From the NCBI RefSeq assembly GCF_034321785.1, contig NZ_JAXLPB010000005.1:1-64000 (forward strand): a stretch of 64,000 bases of DNA, written 5' to 3'. The DNA comes from Fulvimarina uroteuthidis (GTDB lineage Bacteria; Pseudomonadota; Alphaproteobacteria; Rhizobiales; Rhizobiaceae). The notes below the pieces were generated by a model, which searched no databases, was not told where the DNA came from, and saw nothing but the letters and a program-made list of their open reading frames with translations. Positions within the stretch are counted from its first letter, which is position 1; every line of letters starts with the position of its first letter. This document shows positions 1 through 7,869 of the stretch, piece after piece. Made by a program: the position numbers and the translations under genes.

Positions 1-123
1 TCGTCAACCGCACGAAGAAGGAGAACGCACATCCCTTGACCCAGACATGACCCTCTCAAAGTAAACTGAAGCCGGGTCACTTCTCGATGGAAAACCCGGG
101 TCAGTTCCGCTTGGAAATCAACA
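1..123. mobile_element. End of an IS21-type insertion sequence
   Basis: Two imperfect direct repeats of about 22 bases (72-93 and 95-116, each starting CCGGGTCA and ending TGGAAA) are followed by a terminus ending in CA at about 123. Tandem terminal repeats of this kind are typical of IS21-family ends. A short open stretch at 3-50 ending in TGA could be the last codons of istB, but it is too short to identify. Immediately after 123 a reading frame for a kinase-family protein begins in mid-domain, so the element appears to have inserted into that gene. The rest of the element lies outside the window. Confidence 0.55.
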
Positions 124-736
124 ACCGGGTTTTAAACGCCTCGGAGCGATTAGCGCCCGGTTGCATCAGCATGCCCGCAGTTGGCGCCGCCCCGATCATT
201 TTACACGCAAAACCTGGCGGTACGAGACGATGCTGGGAAATCAACCCCTCTGGGGTGACTGGCGCTCAGCCATCGGCCTGACCAATGATGGACGTGAGAT
301 TCTCGAGCGGACCTGCGCCGTCATCGAAAAGCACTTGGCGAACTATGGCGAAGGAGAGGACCGCTTCGGACTTGTCCATGCAGATCTTCGACTTGCCAAC
401 CTTTTAGTAGAAGATGACAAGACCACGGTCATCGATTTTGACGACTGCGGTTTCTCCTGGTTCATCTACGATTTCGCCGCAGCGATCAGCTTCATCGAGG
501 AAGAGCCATTCGTTCCAGCGCTCGCGGAAGCCTGGCTGCGCGGTTATCGAACCGTCGCTCCGCTCAGCGAGGAACATATCGCGATGATCCCGACCTTTGT
601 CATGCTGCGGCGCATTCTCCTGACCGCTTGGCTTGCCAGTCATGCGGAAACGGAGACCGCGCAGGAGTTAGGCGCCGGATACACGGATGGCACGATCCGG
701 CTCGCGCAAAACTATCTCTTGAAGGAGGGTGGCTGA
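124..736 (+). pseudogene. APH-family kinase (phosphotransferase), 5' part lost to an insertion sequence
   Basis: This is the C-terminal part of an aminoglycoside-phosphotransferase-fold kinase. The catalytic loop reads VHADLRLANLL, with the expected HxDxxxxN pattern, and the metal-binding segment reads VIDFDDCGFSW. The frame stays open upstream of the first possible start (TTG at 161) back to the IS21-type end at about 123, and that upstream stretch still reads like the family (GFKRLGAISARLHQHARSW). The N-terminal nucleotide-binding lobe is therefore missing and the protein is probably inactive. The stop overlaps the translation start region of the downstream aminotransferase, so the two genes were one operon. 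In animals a kinase of this fold (hydroxylysine kinase) works with a class III phospho-lyase. By analogy this pair may have handled a hydroxylated amino acid or amino alcohol; that role is inference. Confidence 0.7.
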
Positions 737-737
737 G

Positions 738-2078
738 ATGGACGGACGGACAACGAAGAGTCGGACGAAGCAGATCCTCGATATGAACGCGTTCGACGCC
801 AGTGCCGATCTCGAAAATCGTCGGGGAGAGGTCAAGCGACGGCTCGATAATGCCGGGGCGCTCTCGGTTCTCTTCTATCGCGAACCGATCGAGATGGTCA
901 GCGCTAAGGGCGCTTGGATGCACGCGGCGAACGGCGATCACTATCTCGATCTTTACAACAATGTTCCATCTGTCGGGCATTCGCATCCAAGGGTCGTGGA
1001 TGCCGTGTCTCGTCAGATGGCCAGGCTGAACATCCATTCGCGCTACCTCAATAGCGTCGTCGACGACTATCTCGAGCGCCTGAAACAAAGACTGCCCGAG
1101 CAGCTCGCCAATATCGCTCTGACCTGTACGGGGAGCGAGGCCAATGATCTGGCATTGCGCGTCGCCGAGACAGTGACGGGCGAACGAGGCGTCATCGTCA
1201 CCGAAACCGCGTATCACGGGAATACGTCCCTCACGACAGCGATCTCTCCGTCTGCCTTGAAAAAAGACAAACCGCCAGAGAACGTCGTTGCGGTTCCAGC
1301 ACCCTCCGCGCGCAACTATGGAGAAGCAATCGAGGCGGGTTTCGCCGAGGCAATCAGCAAGGCGATTAAAACCCTTCGAAGCCGCGGATACGGTCTCTCA
1401 TCATGCATCTGTGACTCGATCTTCTCGAGCGATGGCGTCTTCGCTGATCCAGCGGGTTTCCTGAAACCGGTCGTGAAGATGGTGCGTAGCGTTGGAGGGC
1501 TCTATATCGCCGATGAGGTACAGCCGGGCTTTGCCCGCACCGGCGAGACCTTCTGGGGGTTCGAACGTCACGGTATCGAGCCAGATATGGTCACCATGGG
1601 CAAGCCAATGGGAAATGGTTTCCCCATGGCTGGACTGGCTGCCCGACCCGACCACCTCGAATGGTTCGCGGCAACGGTAGGCTATTTCAACACGTTCGGG
1701 GGGAATCCGGTTGCAGCTGCAGCTGGAGCGGCGGTTCTAGATGTGATCGAGGATGAAAATCTCCAAGCTCATGCGGATGACGTCGGGCGGCACCTGCGGA
1801 CCCTTCTCGCCAAACTCAGCTCTCAAGACACCCGGGTCGGGACGCCTCGCGGGGCCGGCCTGTTCGTCGGCCTCGATCTCGTTGCGGACGGAGATCGATC
1901 AAAGCCCGACCCCGAGCTCGCGACACGGGTCATCAACGGCCTGAAAGAGGAGCGGGTGCTGATCGGAGCAGCTGGCCCTTATGGCCACACGTTGAAGATT
2001 CGCCCACCACTTTGCCTCAAGCGCGAAGAGGTCGATATTTTTATTGATCGGCTTAACACTGTAATGCAACGCGTGTAG
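738..2078 (+). CDS. Class III PLP-dependent aminotransferase / phospho-lyase-like enzyme
   Basis: A 446-residue fold-type I PLP enzyme of aminotransferase class III. Visible landmarks are TGSEANDLALR near residue 130, the cofactor-contact segment ADEVQPGFARTG near residues 257-268, and the Schiff-base lysine in MGKPMGNG near residue 288. ATG at 738 is preferred because AGGAGGG ends about 9 bases upstream; an in-frame GTG at 729 overlaps the kinase gene. Pairing with an APH-type kinase is typical of the AGXT2L branch (ethanolamine-phosphate or phosphohydroxylysine phospho-lyase), in which the kinase activates a hydroxyl and this enzyme eliminates phosphate and ammonia. Since the kinase here is truncated, the pathway is probably broken unless another kinase substitutes. 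The exact substrate cannot be read from sequence. Confidence 0.85.
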   Translation: MDGRTTKSRTKQILDMNAFDASADLENRRGEVKRRLDNAGALSVLFYREPIEMVSAKGAWMHAANGDHYLDLYNNVPSVGHSHPRVVDAVSRQMARLNIHSRYLNSVVDDYLERLKQRLPEQLANIALTCTGSEANDLALRVAETVTGERGVIVTETAYHGNTSLTTAISPSALKKDKPPENVVAVPAPSARNYGEAIEAGFAEAISKAIKTLRSRGYGLSSCICDSIFSSDGVFADPAGFLKPVVKMVRSVGGLYIADEVQPGFARTGETFWGFERHGIEPDMVTMGKPMGNGFPMAGLAARPDHLEWFAATVGYFNTFGGNPVAAAAGAAVLDVIEDENLQAHADDVGRHLRTLLAKLSSQDTRVGTPRGAGLFVGLDLVADGDRSKPDPELATRVINGLKEERVLIGAAGPYGHTLKIRPPLCLKREEVDIFIDRLNTVMQRV

Positions 2079-2164
2079 CTCTTCAGAGGAACATTTTTTC
2101 GTTTTCGCCTGCAATCTCTCCCGCGCGTTGGATAAACTTTCAAGGGAAAGAGAGCTGCGAACGT

Positions 2165-3025
2165 ATGGTTTCTCGAAGCCATAATAATATAGCGGAATAT
2201 CTTACCTATCGGCGTTGTAAGGTGTCGTGCAGGGGCTGCAAAGATGGGCATGAGTTGAGCAAGAAATCCGATCGCCAGAGCGCAATTATTGTCCGCTTAA
2301 GTTCAAACCCGACTCTGCGGGTTGGCGAGCTTGCTGAAGAGTTCGGGGTGACTGGAGAAACGATAAGGCGCGATCTCGATGATCTTTCCGAACGTGGCTC
2401 GATCAGCAGAACCTACGGCGGAGCGGTACTTCGACCAGCGAGCGAACCATCGCTGAGCCAACGCCATAAGGATTTGGTTCAAGAACGGACCGCTATCGCT
2501 TACCGCGCCGCAAATTACGTAAAGGACGCCTCGGTGCTGATGATCGGTTCGGGCGCTACGACTACCCATGTCGCGCGGCGTCTCGCGACTGTTATGAAGA
2601 ACGCCACGGTTGTAACGCACTCCTTCAGCGTCGCCACGGTCCTTTCGATCAATCCAACAATCCGGGTTTTGATCGTACCTGGGCTGTATCACGCAGGTGA
2701 AGGCGCGATGCACGGCGGGCAGGCCCTTAGGTTCTTAGAGGGTTTGAACGCGGACTGGGCAATCCTTGGCGCAAGCGGTGTTTCGCCCGAAGGACCGAGT
2801 GATGCTTTGATCGAGGCTGCCGAGGTGTATACCGCAATGATCGCTCGAAGTACGCGTCGCATGCTTGTTTGCGATGCTACAAAATTTGACCGGGTTGCGA
2901 CAGCGCGATTTGCGCGATGGAGTCAAATCGATTTAGTGATCAGCGACATTCGACCGACAGGTCCGTTGCTCGCATCGCTCGAACGAGAGCAGGTCGGACT
3001 GGATTTAGTAAATTCTCAAAAATGA
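2165..3025 (+). CDS. DeoR/GlpR-family transcriptional regulator
   Basis: A DeoR-type repressor. The N-terminal winged HTH contains LRVGELAEEFGVTGETIRRD, and the effector domain has the phosphosugar-type loop GSGATTTHVARRL and the C-terminal signature CDATKFDR. The family usually begins a few residues before the HTH, so the first 30 or so residues from ATG 2165 look excessive. TTG at 2255, which would start MSKKSDRQ, fits the family length better, but no clear ribosome site precedes it. ATG 2165 has a purine-rich stretch upstream. The gene follows the kinase/aminotransferase pair on the same strand after an 86-base gap and is the likely local regulator, perhaps sensing a phosphorylated intermediate. 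Base composition is more AT-rich than the core genes further along. Confidence 0.82.
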   Translation: MVSRSHNNIAEYLTYRRCKVSCRGCKDGHELSKKSDRQSAIIVRLSSNPTLRVGELAEEFGVTGETIRRDLDDLSERGSISRTYGGAVLRPASEPSLSQRHKDLVQERTAIAYRAANYVKDASVLMIGSGATTTHVARRLATVMKNATVVTHSFSVATVLSINPTIRVLIVPGLYHAGEGAMHGGQALRFLEGLNADWAILGASGVSPEGPSDALIEAAEVYTAMIARSTRRMLVCDATKFDRVATARFARWSQIDLVISDIRPTGPLLASLEREQVGLDLVNSQK

Positions 3026-3201
3026 AATATGATTAGATTATCAAAGTTTCTAGAAATTTGGAGGCCTCGAAGTACTGTCGTTTTCGAGATTTGAGGTCGG
3101 ACATCGGCAAGGTTGAGCGGTTGACAGTTCGACCGCAGCGGATATCCGGTTTTTGATGCTTTATCGTCCGCCTTCTGGCGGATCGAACGGCGTTTTCGCC
3201 G

Positions 3202-3633
3202 TCATGCGGACGCACCTCGCCCTTGGTGCCAAACGAAACGACTGAGATTGTAGGCGAGGTTGACCATGCCGATTTTCGTCTCAGCGCGCACAATGCCGAT
3301 AGTTCGGATGAAGGCAGCCATCGGTCCCTTCTGACGGGCGAAGACGTGCTCGACCTTTGAGCGGATCATGGAACGCCTGCCATTGGCGTGCGAAGTTCGT
3401 TCGCTCATCGGCTTGCCCTTCAGCTTCTTGCGATGGATGTCCGACTTGAAGCCGTTTCGATCCAGCCATTCCTCGTTCTTCTTCGATCGATAGGCTGTGT
3501 CAGCCCACACCTTCGAACCGGTATTTTGCCGATCGAGAACGTTGGGCAATTGCGCTTGCCCGTGCGCCGAGCGCATATCAGACCAACAGAAGCGGCGGCA
3601 TTGCAGCGGCTCGAAACAACCGACCTCGTGCAT
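3202..3633 (-). pseudogene. IS5-family transposase fragment (C-terminal part)
   Basis: The segment from about 3550 down to 3202 encodes the end of an IS5-type DDE transposase: WADTAYRSKKNEEWL, then SKVEHVFARQKGPM with the catalytic glutamate, then a terminal MVNLAYNLSRF motif. The N-terminal two thirds, including the first aspartates, are absent. Sequence upstream of about 3550 in this frame no longer resembles the family. No terminal inverted repeats could be assigned. It is an eroded insertion-sequence copy marking the right side of the kinase/aminotransferase/DeoR segment. Confidence 0.8.
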
Positions 3634-3655
3634 GTCGCGAACGGCCTACATCAGA

Positions 3656-3933
3656 TGCTTCCCGGGATTGGGAATATCGGCAATCAGCCGCGCATCGCCG
3701 GGAACGAGGACGCTCGCGTTTTCTTCGATAGCGAGTTCAACCGGGCTGGCGACTTGCTGGAAATGGCGATCGAGGAACTTCGTCACCGCCCAGTGTCCGG
3801 CGATCGGCATATTGACGAAGAGCGCCTTCGGATCATCGCGACCGCCGACCTTCTCGATTTCGGCGAGGCTATCCTCGACGTGGTTGCGTTCCTCTCGAAG
3901 GGCTTCGAAAGTTTGTCGGCGAAGGAGCGTTCG
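3656..3933 (-). pseudogene. Fragment of an unrecognised protein gene, no start codon
   Basis: A 92-codon frame on the minus strand, opened by a stop at 3934-3936 and closed by TAG at 3656-3658. It contains no convincing start codon but reads like real protein: FEALREERNHVEDSLAEIEK, then KALFVNMPIAGHWAVTKFLD, then ending LIADIPNPGKHLM. Its composition is balanced, unlike the Arg/Ser-rich antisense frames nearby. It is best read as the C-terminal remnant of a larger island or plasmid gene broken by the IS5-type element. I do not recognise the family. Confidence 0.4.
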
Positions 3934-3935
3934 TC

Positions 3936-4232
3936 ATGACGCCGGATCGAGACCCGATGCTTGCCGCGATCGATGCCTATCGGCAGGCCGAAGCCGCCTA
4001 TGTCCAGTTCGTGCGGTCTACCGATGACGACGAAGCCGTTGACGCTTTCACGGAAGAGCACCTGACGCCAGCGCGAGATGCGATCATCTATCAAACGCCT
4101 CATGCGACGACGCGGGCCGGAGCCGCCGAGGCTCTTCGTGCTGCGCTCGCCGAGAAAGACACATGCGACCCCATCACCGCTCCTCTCATACGCGCCGCCT
4201 TGGCCTGGCTCGACGGGGAAACGAGCGCATGA
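3936..4232 (+). CDS. Small acidic hypothetical protein, phage/island type
   Basis: A 98-residue, Ala-rich, acidic protein starting MTPDRDPMLAAIDAYRQAEA, with no membrane segment or signal peptide. Short helical proteins beginning with an AIDAYRxA-type repeat and containing Asp/Glu-rich loops are common as hypotheticals in rhizobial prophages and islands; that resemblance is from memory and suggests no function. It sits between an IS5-type remnant and a tRNA gene, in a mobile context. Its stop overlaps the ATG of a 26-codon reading frame. Confidence 0.55.
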   Translation: MTPDRDPMLAAIDAYRQAEAAYVQFVRSTDDDEAVDAFTEEHLTPARDAIIYQTPHATTRAGAAEALRAALAEKDTCDPITAPLIRAALAWLDGETSA

Positions 4233-4309
4233 GGCTCTTGCGGGCGATCATGAGAGCCCGTGCTTCGGTTCGTGCCTATCGTCGGGCGATGCGGCGTCGG
4301 CAGGGCTGA
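4229..4309 (+). CDS. Possible 26-residue arginine-rich micro-ORF
   Basis: The ATG at 4229 overlaps the stop of the preceding gene in an ATGA arrangement, which usually marks translational coupling. The predicted peptide has 26 residues, is very basic (MRLLRAIMRARASVRAYRRA at its start) and ends in TGA at 4307-4309. No homology can be claimed. The overlap is the only evidence for translation, and a chance frame is possible. Confidence 0.25.
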   Translation: MRLLRAIMRARASVRAYRRAMRRRQG

Positions 4310-4438
4310 AGTCGGCCCTCATCCGCTGCGATATTCGGAAATGTTCGCATGTGTCCGCACTGTCGGGTGACAGAACTGGTGACAGTAGGCGTGAAAAGAT
4401 CGTTGGAAAGCCTTATAGATCAGGGCTTTGCTGGGGAT

Positions 4439-4534
<96 letters not shown>

Positions 4535-5297
4535 GAGGCCTCCCCTTAGGGGAGATCGTTCGCCGCATGTGGTTCGCATGGGCCGGATTTCCGGGCGAAC
4601 AGCAAACGGCGATGGTCTTGCGATCCGTGTGTTCGGATTGCGTGGGCTCATTAGCAAGAGGAGAGGGCGGATGACAAGCGGGAAAACGGCGTGCCGCTCA
4701 CATCATCCCGTCGCGGGCGTCAAATCGGAAGACTAAGACCGTCTCGAACGGACATGTCGCACTCCGCAAGAGCCGCTGATCCGCCATGGCACAGGTGCGG
4801 CAGCGCGCTGGCGGATATGGGTTCCGCCCGAGAATGCCGGCATCATGCATCGGACATGGACTGGGGGATCGGACCATCAGGCGTCTCCTCGGGCGCCTGC
4901 GGCGTGAGATCCAAATTCCAGGATCGAACAAGCACTCCCTATCGCCACGCTGAACGCCTCCCGATCCATCTCCCGTCCTCACCGCCATGCGCGACAGCTG
5001 CGTGTCAGCCGAATGCCTGTCATTCGTCGACGCCTCGTCGTCCGCGACGCCATGATCCGAAAACGCCAGCCCATCGCCTCGGGGGGTGAGCATGACGGAT
5101 GCTCCCCGCTACGACCGTGAGGTTCCCGCACAGTTCGTCATGGTGTCCGGTGTGCGAAAGACGGATGGCCGCCGGCCATCGGCAAGCTTGCCAAGCCGGG
5201 TCGGCCATTTCCCTGTCGTCGTACGGTCAGCCATGCGGCCTGGCAACGGGATGTCGCCGTGATCGGCCCCGAACCCGCTCGACCCATATTTCCCGCA
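4535..5297. other. Gene-poor stretch after the tRNA
   Basis: About 760 bases upstream (5' side) of the tRNA-Ser gene. Frames on both strands are Arg/Ser/Pro-rich, interrupted or without family resemblance, so I see no credible gene. A perfect 15-base palindrome, CTCCCC-TTA-GGGGAG, lies at 4542-4556 just ahead of the tRNA 5' end. The stretch may be decayed coding sequence or long upstream regulatory DNA. Confidence 0.5.
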
Positions 5298-5330
5298 TTG
5301 ACAATCCAACAGGTCGCGTTCAGAAAACAT

Positions 5331-5346
5331 CCTACTAATTGGTAGG
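5331..5346. promoter_or_regulatory. Palindromic operator candidate upstream of the SDR gene
   Basis: CCTACTAATTGGTAGG is a 16-base inverted repeat (CCTAC, 6-base centre, GTAGG) ending 22 bases before the SDR start codon. A TTGACA box at 5298-5303 suggests a promoter just upstream, though no strong -10 hexamer is evident at 17 bases. Its size and symmetry suit a TetR-family dimer, and a TetR-type gene closes this gene group at 6753-7316. The link to that regulator is inference. Confidence 0.55.
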
Positions 5347-5368
5347 CAAAAGCTGAGGGGATGTTTCG

Positions 5369-6163
5369 GTGGATACGAAGCCATTTGAGCGGCGCAAACT
5401 CCTTGTCGTAGGGGGCACGAGTGGGATTGGTCTCGAGGTCGCCCGGATGGTGGCCGAGCAGGGCGGCGCCGTTATCGTCGTCGGCAATCGCGCCGAGAAG
5501 GCCGAGGCAGCCGGTCGGCAGCTGGCCGCGATCGCCGGCGAGCAGAAGGCGACAGCCTACGCTTCGGACCTGTCCGACGCGGCGAGCGTGCAATCTCTGC
5601 TGGCCAAGCTCGCTGCGGAGCATGGGGACGTCGATCTGCTTCTCAACACAGCCGGCATCTATTACCCCAAGCCATTCCTGGAGCATTCCATCGAGGACTA
5701 TGACAACTTCCTCGATCTGAACCGTTCCCTGTTCTTCATCACCCAGCAGGTGGCCCTGTCCCTGGTCGCACGAAAGAAGCCGGGTTCGGTCGTCAATGTG
5801 ACGGCCGTCGCGGCCCGCCAGGCTATCGAAACCGTTCCCGCGTCCGCCTACTCGATGGCGAAGATCGGTCTGGACGCGATGACGAGGCACCTTGCCGCGG
5901 AACTGGCGGAGCACGGCATTCGTGTGAACTCGGTCAGCCCGGCGATCGTGGAAACCAAGATCTTCGAGCGCTTCATTCCGGGCGAGCAGTTGAGCGACGC
6001 GTTGAAGGGATTCAGCAGCTTCCATCCGCTGGGTCGCAACGGCACGCCGCGCGACGTTTCCGAAACCGTCATCTTCCTCCTGTCGGACAAGGCCTCATGG
6101 GTAACCGGCGCAGTCTGGGACGTCGATGGTGGTGTGATGGCTGCGCGCAAGCTCGGCAAATGA
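5369..6163 (+). CDS. Short-chain dehydrogenase/reductase (SDR)
   Basis: A classical SDR of 264 residues. The NAD(P)-binding turn GGTSGIG is near residues 15-21, LNTAG is near residue 92, the catalytic pair is in YSMAK near residue 161, and the family ends typically with WVTGAVWDVDGG. Start is GTG at 5369, with AGGGG about 8 bases upstream; the ATG at 5361 is out of frame. The 27-base gap to the AhpD-like gene suggests one transcript. SDR plus AhpD-like protein plus TetR is a recurrent trio in proteobacteria, usually answering electrophiles or quinone-like compounds. The substrate here is unknown. Confidence 0.88.
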   Translation: MDTKPFERRKLLVVGGTSGIGLEVARMVAEQGGAVIVVGNRAEKAEAAGRQLAAIAGEQKATAYASDLSDAASVQSLLAKLAAEHGDVDLLLNTAGIYYPKPFLEHSIEDYDNFLDLNRSLFFITQQVALSLVARKKPGSVVNVTAVAARQAIETVPASAYSMAKIGLDAMTRHLAAELAEHGIRVNSVSPAIVETKIFERFIPGEQLSDALKGFSSFHPLGRNGTPRDVSETVIFLLSDKASWVTGAVWDVDGGVMAARKLGK

Positions 6164-6190
6164 ATTCCTGAAACAGAAAGGCGTATCGAC

Positions 6191-6532
6191 ATGGAAAAGA
6201 AATGGTTCGGAGAGTTGAGCGCGCTGGTCAGACGCGTCACCCGCTTCGACAAGGCGAATGCTCCGGTGGCGTCGGCGTTTCACCAGCTGGAGGCCGCGAC
6301 GCGCGAAGGCGACGCGCTCGACGCCAAGACGCATGAGCTGATTTCCCTGGCGGTCGCCGTGACCACGCGTTGCGACGGCTGCATCGCCGCTCATGCGAGC
6401 GCTGCCAAGCGTGCCGGGGCCAGCAGGGAGGAGGTCGCCGCGGCCCTCGGCACGGCAATCGCACTCAATGCCGGCGCCGCCTACGTGTACTCGTCACGCG
6501 CCTTCGAGGCGTTCGAGGAACTGGAAGCGTGA
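6191..6532 (+). CDS. AhpD-like / carboxymuconolactone decarboxylase-family protein
   Basis: A 113-residue all-helical protein with the redox motif CDGC at Cys61 and Cys64, followed by IAAHASAAKRAGAS, which is the AhpD core signature with the proton-relay histidine. AhpD-type proteins use the CxxC pair as a disulphide reductase or peroxidase. This one lies between an SDR and a TetR regulator and probably serves stress or detoxification rather than ring cleavage. Its length matches single-domain family members. The ribosome site is GAAAGGCG before ATG 6191. Confidence 0.88.
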   Translation: MEKKWFGELSALVRRVTRFDKANAPVASAFHQLEAATREGDALDAKTHELISLAVAVTTRCDGCIAAHASAAKRAGASREEVAAALGTAIALNAGAAYVYSSRAFEAFEELEA

Positions 6533-6752
6533 TCGAGCAGACTGCCGCGCTGCCCGGTAGATCGGCCTGAAACCCGGGAATGATTTCGGAAACCTTGTTG
6601 CGGGACATCAAGACGATCGTTGGGACATCGTGCGTCTGAAGGGACGTGCGATGCCCCAGCGGTGTCGGCGATGCTCCTCGCGTGTCGATTGACGATCTGG
6701 CATATGCTAGGTCGGATCCGCTTGAAGATGGTTCCGGAGTTGAGGAGGCGAT

Positions 6753-7316
6753 ATGGCTGTCGGCACACGCGACGCCCTGATCCACACGGCCGAGAACCTG
6801 ATGCGTACACGCGGCTACACCGCGTTCAGCTACGCGGACCTGTCCGAGGCGGTGGGTATCCGGAAGGCAAGCATCCACCATCACTTTCCGACCAAGGAAG
6901 ATCTCGGAACCGCGATCGTCGAGGACTATATCGATCGTGTCCGAATCGAGTTCGGGCGTATCGAGGCCGAGCATGGGCACGTGATTGCCCGTCTCGAAGC
7001 TTTCTTCCAGCTGTTCCGGTCGGGTTCCGATGGCGGCCTGCTGCCACTGTGCGGTGCGCTGGCAGCCGAAATGTCGGCATTGCCGCTCGGTCTCCAGCGG
7101 TTGACGCAGTGCTTCTTCGACATGCAGTTGAATTGGCTGACCGGACTGCTCGAGCAGGGCATGCACTGCAGGGAGATTCCGAGAGGCAGCGGCGCCAGGC
7201 AGAAGGCATTTCTCCTGCTGAGCCTCTTGGAGGGGGCCAGCTTCGTCAACTGGGCGACGAGGGACGAAGATTCGCTGAGCCCGAATGTTGTCCGGCTCGT
7301 CGTGGAACACGCCTGA
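6753..7316 (+). CDS. TetR/AcrR-family regulator
   Basis: A 187-residue regulator. The N-terminal HTH reads YADLSEAVGIRKASIHHHFP, with GTRDALIHTAENLM before it. The C-terminal ligand domain contains LCGALAAEMSALP, like the LmrA/YxaF-type subgroup. A strong ribosome site, GAGGAGG, precedes ATG 6753. It lies 220 bases downstream of the AhpD-like gene and reads in the same direction, so it may have its own promoter. The best operator candidate in the vicinity is the palindrome at 5331-5346. A ligand cannot be deduced. Confidence 0.88.
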   Translation: MAVGTRDALIHTAENLMRTRGYTAFSYADLSEAVGIRKASIHHHFPTKEDLGTAIVEDYIDRVRIEFGRIEAEHGHVIARLEAFFQLFRSGSDGGLLPLCGALAAEMSALPLGLQRLTQCFFDMQLNWLTGLLEQGMHCREIPRGSGARQKAFLLLSLLEGASFVNWATRDEDSLSPNVVRLVVEHA

Positions 7317-7869
7317 TAGACCGGCCGTTCCTTTTTGGTGGGGCCGGAGGGTTCTCCACGGACCAGCGAATCGATCGATTGCGAGGCAGGCGGAGTTTAG
7401 GAGTGCCAACGAAGGTGGCATCGAAAACGCTGACGGTGTCGGTTCGCCCAAGGCCGACGGCCCGGCACGAAAGCGCCGGTTCCCGCCGAGACCGTTCCGA
7501 TTGCGCAGGTGGCCGTTTCAGCATGACCGGTCCTTTCGGACGCGCGACGATCCGATGATCTGTCCGGTGTCTTGAACGTCCGGACGCAGGCCTGTGGTTG
7601 CAGGACGTTGATCTGAGGGGGCTCGACCGGGGGAGCATGACCGCCGATTTCGGCGGTTTCCCCAACCTTGTATGGCCGCCGCTGCCGGCGGTTTTCTCAT
7701 CTTTTTTGAGGAACCGGACCTGCCATTCTCCAACTGCCGGTGACCGTCTACCCGTTCGGTAAGATTCGTATCGACGCCCGGCTTTCTTGGCGTCGTCCTG
7801 TTTCCTTCAGCCCCGCAATTGACCATAACTTGGCCCATCAAAATCTTTGTGGGGCAGGGAGGCGAAGCC
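7317..7869. other. Intergenic region between tetR-type gene and fhs
   Basis: About 550 bases without a credible gene; the frames present are antisense-like and Arg/Pro-rich. The only clear structures are the two tandem hairpins at 7641-7706. The remaining 160 bases before fhs would contain its promoter, but no consensus -35/-10 pair stood out. Confidence 0.5.
7641..7706 (+). terminator. Tandem terminator-like hairpins upstream of fhs
   Basis: Two hairpins with almost the same stem lie 20 bases apart: CCGCCG-ATTT-CGGCGG at 7641-7656, and CCGCCG-CTGC-CGGCGG at 7676-7691. The second is followed by TTTTCTCATCTTTTTT. They lie 325 bases beyond the TetR stop and 160 bases before fhs. They could end a transcript from the TetR gene, end an unannotated small RNA, or act as an attenuator for fhs. 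Confidence 0.7.

Noticed and set aside
4366..4385. Direct repeat GGTGACAG (4366-4373 and 4378-4385) near the tRNA 3' end, considered as an attachment site
   Set aside because: The two copies are only 12 bases apart and not part of the tRNA sequence. No third copy flanks the island within the window.
7317..7869. Tetrahydrofolate-type riboswitch upstream of fhs
   Set aside because: Only simple hairpins are visible and no conserved junction or pseudoknot pattern could be assigned.
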